From NORP294 sp047627915 (GTDB taxonomy: Bacteria > Bacteroidota > Bacteroidia > Flavobacteriales_E > Vicingaceae), in the NCBI GenBank assembly GCA_047627915.1, contig JBLHTZ010000041.1:1-21153 (forward strand): a stretch of DNA of 21,153 nucleotides. The letters run 5' to 3'. Shown here piece by piece: positions 1 through 6,332 of this stretch. Every line of letters begins with the position of its first letter. Position 1 is the stretch's first letter. The translations under genes were made by a program, and so were the position numbers. The notes below the pieces were generated by a model. The model made no database searches. It was not told where the DNA came from and worked only from the letters and a program-made list of their open reading frames with translations.

Positions 1-280
1 CGTAATGTTTGATAATTTACAAAACTGTAACCAGTTTTTGCTGATTAGTTAAACGCTAATTGTATCTTTATCAAGTGCCCAACAAATCTTACATGGGCGT
101 TAGAAAACAAACAGAGGCCTAGTTATAATTGATGGACATAAGTAGGGTTTTAGTATTTCATGACCCTAACTAGTCATTAGTAACTAATTGTATTTCAATA
201 AAATACAACATAAACTCTTGAAACATAAACTATAATCGAAAAGCAACTAAGCTATTGAAAAACAGTTATATAATACTCGA
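1..280. other. Non-coding left end, possibly the edge of an integrated element
   Basis: No open reading frame of useful length is visible on either strand in this AT-rich stretch. It holds a short perfect stem at 188-208 (TTGTATTT, five-base loop, AAATACAA) with no U-run after it. If the tRNA tail at 281-317 is an attachment-site copy, this stretch would be the terminal sequence of an element lying to the left, outside the window. That is inference; no integrase or other mobile gene is seen. Confidence 0.4.
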
Positions 281-317
281 AATCAGGTAGTCGATGGTTC
301 GAGCCCATCAGGGCCCA
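281..317 (+). tRNA. Orphan tRNA 3' end (fragment, no 5' half)
   Basis: The segment fits the 3' part of a class I tRNA. A 3' anticodon-stem strand (TCAGG, 283-287) leads into a five-base variable loop (288-292). A perfect T arm follows (GATGG, TTCGAGC loop, CCATC; 293-309), then a 3' acceptor strand AGGGCCC (310-316) and discriminator A. CCA is not encoded, as is common in Bacteroidota. No matching 5' acceptor strand (GGGCCCT or similar), D arm or 5' anticodon strand (CCTGA) occurs in the 280 bases upstream, so this cannot fold as a full tRNA. The amino-acid identity cannot be read. It is either an attachment-site duplication or the remains of a disrupted tRNA gene. Confidence 0.7.
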
Positions 318-322
318 CAAAT

Positions 323-359
323 AAAAATCTCTCAGCCTTTTTTAGGTTGGGAGATTTTT
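323..359 (+). terminator. Strong intrinsic terminator after the tRNA tail
   Basis: A 15-bp stem (323-337 with 345-359, two G-T wobbles) encloses a seven-base loop TTTTTTA. The 3' strand ends in five T, followed by GTTTTAT. It lies six bases after the tRNA tail, the usual place for a tRNA transcript terminator, so the tRNA 3' end and its terminator have stayed together. The A5/T5 symmetry would let it work in both directions. Confidence 0.8.
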
Positions 360-456
360 GTTTTATAGAGTTTTGGGCGAGAAGTTTATACTGAGCTTCA
401 TGAAGCGATAGCGAAATGTATGCTCAATTCGTTTCTAAACTAAATTAGCAACAAAA

Positions 457-485
457 CTCTTTTTTATTGGTTCGTTAAAAAAGAG
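457..485. repeat. Perfect 10-bp inverted repeat
   Basis: CTCTTTTTTA (457-466) and TAAAAAAGAG (476-485) are exact reverse complements around a nine-base loop. Read on the minus strand the hairpin is followed by TTTTG, so it could stop antisense transcription, but no minus-strand gene ends here. The rest of 360-604 shows no gene. Confidence 0.4.
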
Positions 486-554
486 CGCAGAACAACTAAG
501 CACTCATTTCTATTCTTTGATTATTTTTACCAAACAAAATGAGTGTTACCCCAA

Positions 555-587
555 TTGCTCCTCCAACTATGGTACGATTTATATTTC
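555..587 (+). promoter_or_regulatory. Possible Bacteroidota-type promoter for the decarboxylase gene
   Basis: TTG at 555-557, a 22-base spacer and TATATTTC at 580-587 resemble the flavobacterial TTG-N17-23-TAnnTTTG pattern, with C for the final G. Transcription would start about ten bases before the ATG at 605. This is a weak match made by eye. Confidence 0.3.
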
Positions 588-604
588 TTCACTAATCATT
601 ATTA

Positions 605-1978
605 ATGAATCAGAAAGACCTCGAACAATTCCAGGAAATTGTTCAACTTATTTTAAAGGAAGAAAAAGACCACCCAGTTGCAAAGCCTGTTACGGTGGAT
701 GAACTTTCTGAAGCCGTAGACCTAACCCTCAATGATGATCCCATTTCAGATGAAGCTTTTTACGATTCGTTCAGAACGCTTGTAAAAAAGACTCCAAAAA
801 CAGCTAGCGGTTCATTTTTTAATCAATTGGTTGGCGGTAGAAGAAGCCGTGCCTTACTCGGTGATTTGGTAGCCAGTGTGCTCAACAATAGCATGTACAC
901 CTATAAGGTGGCCGGACCCATGGTAGGTGTTGAAAAAGAAATAATAGGTGCCGTAAGTAAGATGGTAGGCTATTCCTCCAACTCCGGCGGAACAATAGCT
1001 TCGGGAGGATCTATGAGTAACTTCATGGCCATGGTTTTGGGCAGAGATGCAAAAAGCAGCGCCATTCAAGAAGGCGTGCAGCACAAAATGATTTTATATA
1101 CTTCTGAAGCTTCGCATTATTCTATTAGCAAAAATGCAAGCCTCATGGGCATTGGGCGTAAACAAGTTCGTAATATTTCTACCAATGAAAGTGGGCAAAT
1201 GAATATGTCTCTTTTAGAGGCCACCATTGAAACAGACATTGAGGAAGGCAATATCCCATTTTTTGTAAATGTTACTTCCGGAACAACTGTTTTGGGAGCA
1301 TTCGACTCGATAACAGAAGCCTCAAAAATTTGCAAAAAACACCAACTGTGGCTGCACGTTGATGGAGCGTATTGCGGTGCTGTTATTTTCAGTAAAAAAT
1401 ACAAGCGTTATTTGGAAGGGGTTGAACTATCAGATTCCTTCAGTTTAAGTGCTCATAAAATGCTAGGAACGCCTTTGACCTGCTCGATTTTTGTAACTCA
1501 AAACAAGCAACAGTTGTATGAGTCATTCTCAAGTGATGCGAGTTATTTGTTTCAATCTGAAAAAGACGATTACAACCCCGGCAAGTCTTCATTTCAATGC
1601 GGAAGAAGAAACGACGCCCTTAAGTTGTGGACGCTTTGGAAATCCATTGGGACAAAAGGTCTAGAAAAGTTAGTTGATCATCAATTCGAATTAGCAGAAA
1701 TAGCTCGAAACTATATTCGTTCCAACAAAGATTATACCTTGTATAGTTTTGATGATTCAATTTCTATATGCTTTAATTACAAAGACATACCTGCTAAAAT
1801 GCTGAGCAAAGAATTGTACATGCATTCAAAACTTATGGTGAGTCACGGTAATTTTGGAGACCAACATTTTATTAGATTAGTGACCATCAATTCAGATAAT
1901 TCAGAAAAAGAAATAATCAACTTTTTCAAAACGATTGAACAATTTGTAGCAGAAAATACTTTAATCTTACAACATTAA
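605..1978 (+). CDS. Group II PLP-dependent decarboxylase (aspartate/glutamate/cysteine-sulfinate type)
   Basis: A 457-residue, PLP-dependent amino-acid decarboxylase of the glutamate/aromatic family, cytosolic. Visible hallmarks in order are the cofactor-phosphate loop NSGGTIASGGSMSNF (126-140), His171 in SEASHYS (ring stacking), SGTT (225-228), Asp253 in HVDGAYCGA (pairs with the pyridine N), and Lys285 in SAHKML (Schiff base). The C-terminal block QCGRRNDALKLW (331-342) is typical of the GAD65, cysteine-sulfinate and aspartate 1-decarboxylase (PanP/CSAD) branch rather than the aromatic one. That branch makes beta-alanine, hypotaurine or GABA; the substrate cannot be told from sequence alone. 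The ATG at 605 matches the family's usual N-terminal length. The HAD gene follows after 32 bp and is probably co-transcribed. Confidence 0.9.
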   Translation: MNQKDLEQFQEIVQLILKEEKDHPVAKPVTVDELSEAVDLTLNDDPISDEAFYDSFRTLVKKTPKTASGSFFNQLVGGRRSRALLGDLVASVLNNSMYTYKVAGPMVGVEKEIIGAVSKMVGYSSNSGGTIASGGSMSNFMAMVLGRDAKSSAIQEGVQHKMILYTSEASHYSISKNASLMGIGRKQVRNISTNESGQMNMSLLEATIETDIEEGNIPFFVNVTSGTTVLGAFDSITEASKICKKHQLWLHVDGAYCGAVIFSKKYKRYLEGVELSDSFSLSAHKMLGTPLTCSIFVTQNKQQLYESFSSDASYLFQSEKDDYNPGKSSFQCGRRNDALKLWTLWKSIGTKGLEKLVDHQFELAEIARNYIRSNKDYTLYSFDDSISICFNYKDIPAKMLSKELYMHSKLMVSHGNFGDQHFIRLVTINSDNSEKEIINFFKTIEQFVAENTLILQH

Positions 1979-2010
1979 CAAAGGCTTTTATTTTTCAGCC
2001 AAACTTTATC

Positions 2011-2637
2011 ATGACTTTAAAAAACATAGAAGGTATCAAAAACATCATTTTCGACCTGGGAAATGTAGTTATTGACTTGGATACCGAAGCGACAAAACAA
2101 GATTTTAAATTCTTATATGGCCCTGAATACAAATCAGTAATGGCCGATTTGAAAGAGCGAAAAATCTTCAAGAAATACGAAACAGGTAGTATTTCTACTC
2201 AAACTTTTCTAAACGAGTTGGCAAGCTACGACGAGAACATTAGTTTAGATGAAGTGAAAAATGCTTGGAATGCGATGCTTTTGGATATCCCAGAAGAGAA
2301 TTATAAAATCTTAACCAAGACAAAAGAGAAGTATCGTACCTTCTGTTTGAGCAACACCAACAAACTACACATAGACTTCATATACAAACAACTGAAAGCT
2401 ACTAAAGGGCTTTCTAACTTGAACGGATTTTTTGAAAAAGTTTACCTTTCACATGAAATTGGGAAAAGAAAGCCCAATGAAGCTATTTTTAAATTTGTGT
2501 TGGAATCAAATAATTTGAAAGCGGAAGAAACACTTTTTATAGATGACTCGAAAAAACACTTACTAGGTGCTGAAACCTTAGGAATCAAAGTACTTCACAT
2601 GAATGAAGACATGAGGCTAAGCGATCTTTTTGACTGA
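2011..2637 (+). CDS. HAD-superfamily hydrolase, YihX-like phosphatase
   Basis: A 208-residue cytosolic haloacid-dehalogenase-fold phosphatase. Motif I is FDLGNVVIDLD, with nucleophile Asp15. As in E. coli YihX, an Asn-Val pair stands where many HAD phosphatases have the second acid. Motif II is SNTNK (Ser114), motif III is Lys154 in GKRKPNEAIF, and motif IV is FIDDS with Asp178/Asp179. A helical cap lies between about residues 22 and 100. YihX hydrolyses alpha-glucose 1-phosphate, but close relatives vary, so only general phosphatase activity is claimed. It sits 32 bp after the decarboxylase. Its last 21 bp overlap, convergently, the end of the minus-strand permease gene. Confidence 0.88.
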   Translation: MTLKNIEGIKNIIFDLGNVVIDLDTEATKQDFKFLYGPEYKSVMADLKERKIFKKYETGSISTQTFLNELASYDENISLDEVKNAWNAMLLDIPEENYKILTKTKEKYRTFCLSNTNKLHIDFIYKQLKATKGLSNLNGFFEKVYLSHEIGKRKPNEAIFKFVLESNNLKAEETLFIDDSKKHLLGAETLGIKVLHMNEDMRLSDLFD

Positions 2638-3516
2638 TTTTTTTGTACTCACCAGATACACTCCTGAAAATATAAACAGGGCGGCTACGATTTTCTCAAT
2701 GCCCAATTCATCCTTTTGCAGCGCGATGGCCATTATACTGGCTATTAGTGGTTGAGAATAGATGTATATACTCACCACTGAAGGGCTGAGTTCCTTCAAG
2801 CCAAAAATATTAAACAAATACGCTAAGAAAGTAGTTCCAATTACCACAAAAGCAAAGGCCCACCAAATATTAGTAGTGAAAGTCGCCCATTCTATTTCTT
2901 GGAATTGAGTCCATCCAAAAGGTAGAACGTAAATAAATCCAAATAGAAACACCCACTTAATAACGGTCATTGGTTTGTATTTCTGCATCAACGGTTTTAC
3001 CAAAACCAAATAGATCGCATAGGAAGTTGCATTTAAGAAGACGAACAAGTCTCCAATAAACCCATCGGAGCTCAATGCAGAAGTCCCCTTGAAAAGTATT
3101 AACCCTACTGCTCCGGTTAAACCCAATCCTATTCCCATTATTTTCCTCGACGTAATTCTTTCACGAATAACTAAGGCTGAAATAAGCAGAACCAAAATGG
3201 GGTTACAGGTTAAAATTATAGCGGCATTGATGGGACTCGTTAAATTTAATCCGTAAAAAAACATCAGCTGATTTGAAGCAACACCAAACGCTCCACAAAC
3301 AGCCATCAGCGCTAAATCTCTCTCCGAAACCTTCTCTTTTTCTGCAAACTGGGCAAACATCCAAAACAACAACAACGCACCAGAAACCCTGCAAAAAATA
3401 AATCCAAAAGGTTGAATAAACTCCGGCATTACATCTTTAGCTATGGAATAATTTAATCCATAAATAATGTTTGCACCTAGTATGGCGGCATGCGCCCAAA
3501 ACTTTTTTCCCAACAC
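2617..3516 (-). CDS. DMT-family (EamA) inner-membrane permease
   Basis: A very hydrophobic protein with two tandem EamA halves, about ten membrane segments in all, in the RhaT/YdcZ-like drug/metabolite transporter superfamily. The first helix region contains ANIIYGLNYSIAKDVMP, typical of the first EamA repeat. The substrate is unknown. The frame is open upstream to 3588 but that would overlap the ArsC-like gene by 71 bp. A GTG at 3516 lies one base after that gene's TAA (a TTG follows at 3513) and gives the usual EamA N-terminus close to VLGKKFWAHAAIL. I therefore place the start at 3516 and expect translational coupling. The tail carries several Lys (KKSVKK), consistent with a cytosolic end. 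Confidence 0.85.
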   Translation of the reverse strand: MLGKKFWAHAAILGANIIYGLNYSIAKDVMPEFIQPFGFIFCRVSGALLLFWMFAQFAEKEKVSERDLALMAVCGAFGVASNQLMFFYGLNLTSPINAAIILTCNPILVLLISALVIRERITSRKIMGIGLGLTGAVGLILFKGTSALSSDGFIGDLFVFLNATSYAIYLVLVKPLMQKYKPMTVIKWVFLFGFIYVLPFGWTQFQEIEWATFTTNIWWAFAFVVIGTTFLAYLFNIFGLKELSPSVVSIYIYSQPLIASIMAIALQKDELGIEKIVAALFIFSGVYLVSTKKSVKKIA

Positions 3517-3517
3517 T

Positions 3518-3868
3518 TTATTGTATTTCAGAAAGAAATGCTTCAACGACCTTTTTTGAATTGCCGATAAATATTTTATCATTGACAATAAATACAGGTC
3601 TTTTCAAAAAGGTGTATTCTTCTAAAATCCACTTTTTATAATCCTCCTCTCCTAAATTTTGTTCGTTTAAGCCCATACTTCTATATTTCATCGCTCTTCG
3701 GCTAAAAAGTGATTCGTAATTTCCTGCTAAATCTCGCATTTCTTCCAATTGGTCCGATGTTATTGGGCTAGTTTTAATATCTTGCATTTGAAAAGATTCT
3801 GGAGCTTTTATTTGAGCCAATATCTTTTGACACGTGGAACAGGTAGCTAAGTAATATGCCTTTTTCAT
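3518..3868 (-). CDS. ArsC/Spx-family thioredoxin-fold protein
   Basis: Starting at Met in MKKAYYLATCSTCQK, this is a 116-residue ArsC-like protein. It has a redox CSTC (Cys10, Cys13) after the first beta strand and the family C-terminal strand RPVFIVNDKIFIGNSKKV. The family includes glutaredoxin-linked arsenate reductase ArsC, the Gram-positive regulators Spx and MgsR, and uncharacterised YffB-type proteins. The CxxC and the lack of any other ars gene make arsenate reduction uncertain; a thiol-redox role is equally likely. An in-frame upstream start at 3904 would add 12 residues (MIPFIFVLQIIS) and nearly reach the divergent gene, so 3868 is preferred. A TATTTTTG box (minus strand, 3886-3893) stands 17 bp before this ATG, without a clear -33 TTG. 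Confidence 0.82.
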   Translation of the reverse strand: MKKAYYLATCSTCQKILAQIKAPESFQMQDIKTSPITSDQLEEMRDLAGNYESLFSRRAMKYRSMGLNEQNLGEEDYKKWILEEYTFLKRPVFIVNDKIFIGNSKKVVEAFLSEIQ

Positions 3869-3911
3869 ACTGATAATTTGAAGTACAAAAATAAAGGGAA
3901 TCACGACTCAA

Positions 3912-4976
3912 ATGAGCGAAAATCCAAAAGCACTGAAACTATTTTCTCCAATAAGGATTTGGACCACCATTCTTATTGGCTTGGCAGTTGCGAGTTATTT
4001 AATGTACTCGGAATATGATCCAAAGAATTTCGAGAACCTAAATTGGTCATGGGCTGCAACGCTTTGGATAGCAGTTGCTGTAATTATGATTGCCCTAAGA
4101 GATTTCGCGTACATGGTTCGAATACGAATTCTAACAGACAACAAAATTTCTTGGCGAAATAGTTTTGACACCATCATGTTATGGGAATTCGCCTCGGCCA
4201 TTACTCCTTCGGTTGTTGGTGGTTCAGGCGTCGCTATTTACATTGTAAACAAAGAAGGTGTAGGCCTAGGAAGAAGTACTGCCGTGGTCTTATCATCCGC
4301 TTTTTTAGACGAGCTTTTTTACATTATAATGGTACCCACAATTGTTGCCGTTGTCGGTGTGGCTCAATTATTTCCTGATGGATTAGACACCGAAATTTTT
4401 GGAATAATATGGGGAACAAAAGACCTGTTTATCCTTGGGTACTGTTTTATTTTATTTTTAACATCTTTCATTTGTTACGCGATCTTCTTTCGCCCTAGAG
4501 GTTTTAAATGGCTATTGTTAAAGGTTTTTAACCTTCCCTTTTTGCGAAAATGGAGAGTTCAAGCCGGTGAGACCGGAGATGAGATTATGGTAACCTCACA
4601 AGAACTACGACACAAACCTATTTCCTTTTGGTTGAAAGCCTTTGGAGCAACTTTTGTTTCATGGACTGCTCGTTTTTGGGTGGTAAACTTTATCATATTG
4701 GCCTTCGTTTCGGTTGACAACCATTTGCTAGTGTATGCTCGACAACTAGTAATGTGGGTTATTCTGCTTATTAGTCCTACACCTGGCGGCACTGGAGTTG
4801 CTGAACTTGCTTTCTCAGGATTTTTATCCTTATTTATACCACTTGGCCTTGCAGGAACATTGGCCTTCATTTGGAGGTTAATCAGTTATTACCCCTACTT
4901 GTTTATCGGTGCCATCATTTTACCGCGATGGGTGAAGAGAACTCATTCTGCAAAAAAGCCTAATTCATCCATTTGA
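3912..4976 (+). CDS. UPF0104 / lysylphosphatidylglycerol-synthase TM-domain membrane protein
   Basis: A 354-residue integral membrane protein with about eight predicted hydrophobic segments. Two signature stretches identify the flippase-like membrane domain shared with MprF and AglD: EFASAITPSVVGGSGVAIY near residues 91-110 and SPTPGGTGVAELAFSGF near 287-303. There is no C-terminal aminoacyl-transferase (GNAT-like) domain, so it is not a complete MprF. In stand-alone form the family is linked to lipid or polyprenyl-linked lipid handling, but its substrate here is unknown. It starts 43 bp from the divergent ArsC-like gene and ends 45 bp before the cystathionine enzyme, so it may be co-transcribed with that gene. 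Confidence 0.85.
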   Translation: MSENPKALKLFSPIRIWTTILIGLAVASYLMYSEYDPKNFENLNWSWAATLWIAVAVIMIALRDFAYMVRIRILTDNKISWRNSFDTIMLWEFASAITPSVVGGSGVAIYIVNKEGVGLGRSTAVVLSSAFLDELFYIIMVPTIVAVVGVAQLFPDGLDTEIFGIIWGTKDLFILGYCFILFLTSFICYAIFFRPRGFKWLLLKVFNLPFLRKWRVQAGETGDEIMVTSQELRHKPISFWLKAFGATFVSWTARFWVVNFIILAFVSVDNHLLVYARQLVMWVILLISPTPGGTGVAELAFSGFLSLFIPLGLAGTLAFIWRLISYYPYLFIGAIILPRWVKRTHSAKKPNSSI

Positions 4977-5021
4977 ATTTTTGCTTCATTAATTTAGCTC
5001 ACTACAATATTGAACAAAGCA

Positions 5022-6182
5022 ATGACGAACGATAAAATGAGATTTGGAACCAAAGTTATTCACGCTGGGTTAAAGCCTGATTCAGCTACCGGAGCGGTGA
5101 TGACTCCCATCTACCAAACATCCACCTATCACCAAAAAACCCCTGGGGAACACAAAGGCTTTGCCTATTCAAGAACCAGTAACCCGACAAGAAAAGCGCT
5201 AGAAGACAATTTAGCTGCGTTAGAAAATGGTAAATACGGCCTTTGCTTCGGCAGTGGTTTAGCTGCCATTGACGCAGTCATAAAGCTTTTGAAAACGGGT
5301 GATGAAGTCATTTCTACCAATGACTTATATGGCGGTTCGTATAGAATATTTACACAGGTTTTTGCGCAATTTGGAATCCATTTCAAATTTGTTCCTATGA
5401 ACAATGTAAAAACTATTGAAGCGGCAATAACAACCAACACTAAGCTAATTTGGGTAGAAACACCCACCAATCCAATGATGAACATTATTGATATTGCTGC
5501 AGTATCCGAAGTAGCAAAAAAGAATAATGTTTTATTGGCTGTCGACAATACTTTCGCTACTCCGTTTTTACAAAACCCGCTAGATTTAGGTGCTGATATA
5601 GTGATGCATTCGGTTACCAAATACATTGCAGGTCATTCCGATGTGCTCATGGGGGCCTTAATTTGTAAAGATGATGCTTTGGCAAAGCGTTTATATTTTA
5701 TTCAAAATAGCAGTGGTGCCGTTTGCGGACCACAAGACAGTTTTTTAGCACTCAGGGGAATTAAAACATTGCACTTGAGAATGCAGCGGCATAGTGAAAA
5801 TGGAAAAGTAATTGCCCATTTCTTAAAAAATCATCCGAAAGTTGACAAGGTCTACTGGCCAGGTTTCGAAGATCACCCAAACCACCATATTGCTAAAAAA
5901 CAGATGAGGGATTACGGAGGAATGATCTCGTTTTCACTGAAAGGGAACAACAAAGACGAAGCGTTTCAAGTCATGTCAGCATTTAAAGTATTTACATTAG
6001 CCGAATCACTAGGAGGTGTTGAAAGTTTAACCTGCCACCCCGCCACAATGACCCATGCTTCAATTCCAAAAGAAGAAAGAGAAAAGTCTGGTATTGTAGA
6101 TTCGTTAATACGCCTAAGTGTAGGAGTAGAGGATGTTCTTGATTTAACTGAAGACCTTGACGCTGCATTAAAATTGATATAA
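5022..6182 (+). CDS. Cystathionine gamma-synthase / gamma-lyase (Cys/Met metabolism PLP enzyme)
   Basis: A 386-residue fold-type I PLP enzyme of trans-sulfuration, cytosolic. Visible elements are TPIYQTSTY (28-36), the phosphate-contacting Tyr49/Arg51 in AYSRTSNPT, GSGLAA (77-82), Asp175 in VDNTFATP, and Schiff-base Lys200 in HSVTKYIAGHSD. The C-terminal AESLGGVESL block is shared by synthases and lyases. Sequence alone does not separate gamma-synthase (homoserine ester + Cys to cystathionine) from gamma-lyase (cystathionine to Cys). The frame is open from a TTG at 5010, but ATG 5022 is the first ATG; ATG 5037 (MRFGTKVIHAG) is also plausible and closest to typical family N-termini. No other sulfur genes are adjacent. 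Confidence 0.92.
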   Translation: MTNDKMRFGTKVIHAGLKPDSATGAVMTPIYQTSTYHQKTPGEHKGFAYSRTSNPTRKALEDNLAALENGKYGLCFGSGLAAIDAVIKLLKTGDEVISTNDLYGGSYRIFTQVFAQFGIHFKFVPMNNVKTIEAAITTNTKLIWVETPTNPMMNIIDIAAVSEVAKKNNVLLAVDNTFATPFLQNPLDLGADIVMHSVTKYIAGHSDVLMGALICKDDALAKRLYFIQNSSGAVCGPQDSFLALRGIKTLHLRMQRHSENGKVIAHFLKNHPKVDKVYWPGFEDHPNHHIAKKQMRDYGGMISFSLKGNNKDEAFQVMSAFKVFTLAESLGGVESLTCHPATMTHASIPKEEREKSGIVDSLIRLSVGVEDVLDLTEDLDAALKLI

Positions 6183-6293
6183 GTTGAACAACTTATTGTC
6201 TTTATTTGTCGTCTTATAATTGGTATAGAATGTCTGCACCCTTGCCAAGCAAGCTATTTAAGAAAATAACCAAGTAAAAACTTAGTATTTACT

Positions 6294-6301
6294 TAAATTT
6301 G
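6294..6301 (+). promoter_or_regulatory. -7 box of the M43 protease gene (TAAATTTG)
   Basis: An exact match to the Bacteroidota TAnnTTTG -7 consensus, 31 bp before the ATG at 6333 and in a 150-bp gap after the previous gene. No TTG is visible at the usual -33 distance, so the assignment rests on the -7 box and its position. The gap otherwise shows only a short hairpin at 6179-6196. Confidence 0.4.
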
Positions 6302-6332
6302 TAGGTAACAATTTCTCAAAATAAAAAGATAT

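Noticed and set aside
188..208. 8-bp hairpin TTGTATTT/AAATACAA
   Set aside because: An AT-only-type short stem in AT-rich DNA, expected by chance; no gene or U-run is associated.
287..395. In-frame reading through the tRNA tail (a ...DGSSPSGPT-like peptide) as the end of a GIY-YIG-type gene
   Set aside because: The frame is closed by a TAA at 248-250 and no GIY-YIG motifs occur upstream; peptides of this kind arise simply from translating tRNA 3' ends.
517..702. Small plus-strand ORF overlapping the decarboxylase start
   Set aside because: It is in another frame of a well-supported gene, has no recognisable features, and much of it lies over the decarboxylase coding sequence.
3912..4976. 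Complete MprF (antimicrobial-peptide resistance) protein
   Set aside because: Only the membrane flippase-like domain is present; the lysyl-transfer domain is missing.
5165..5626. 153-codon minus-strand ORF
   Set aside because: It lies wholly inside the cystathionine enzyme gene, whose catalytic motifs are intact; it is an antisense shadow.
6179..6196. Palindrome ATAAGTTGAACAACTTAT at the stop of the cystathionine enzyme gene
   Set aside because: Only a 7-8 bp AT-rich stem with a tiny loop and no clean U-run; too weak to call a terminator.
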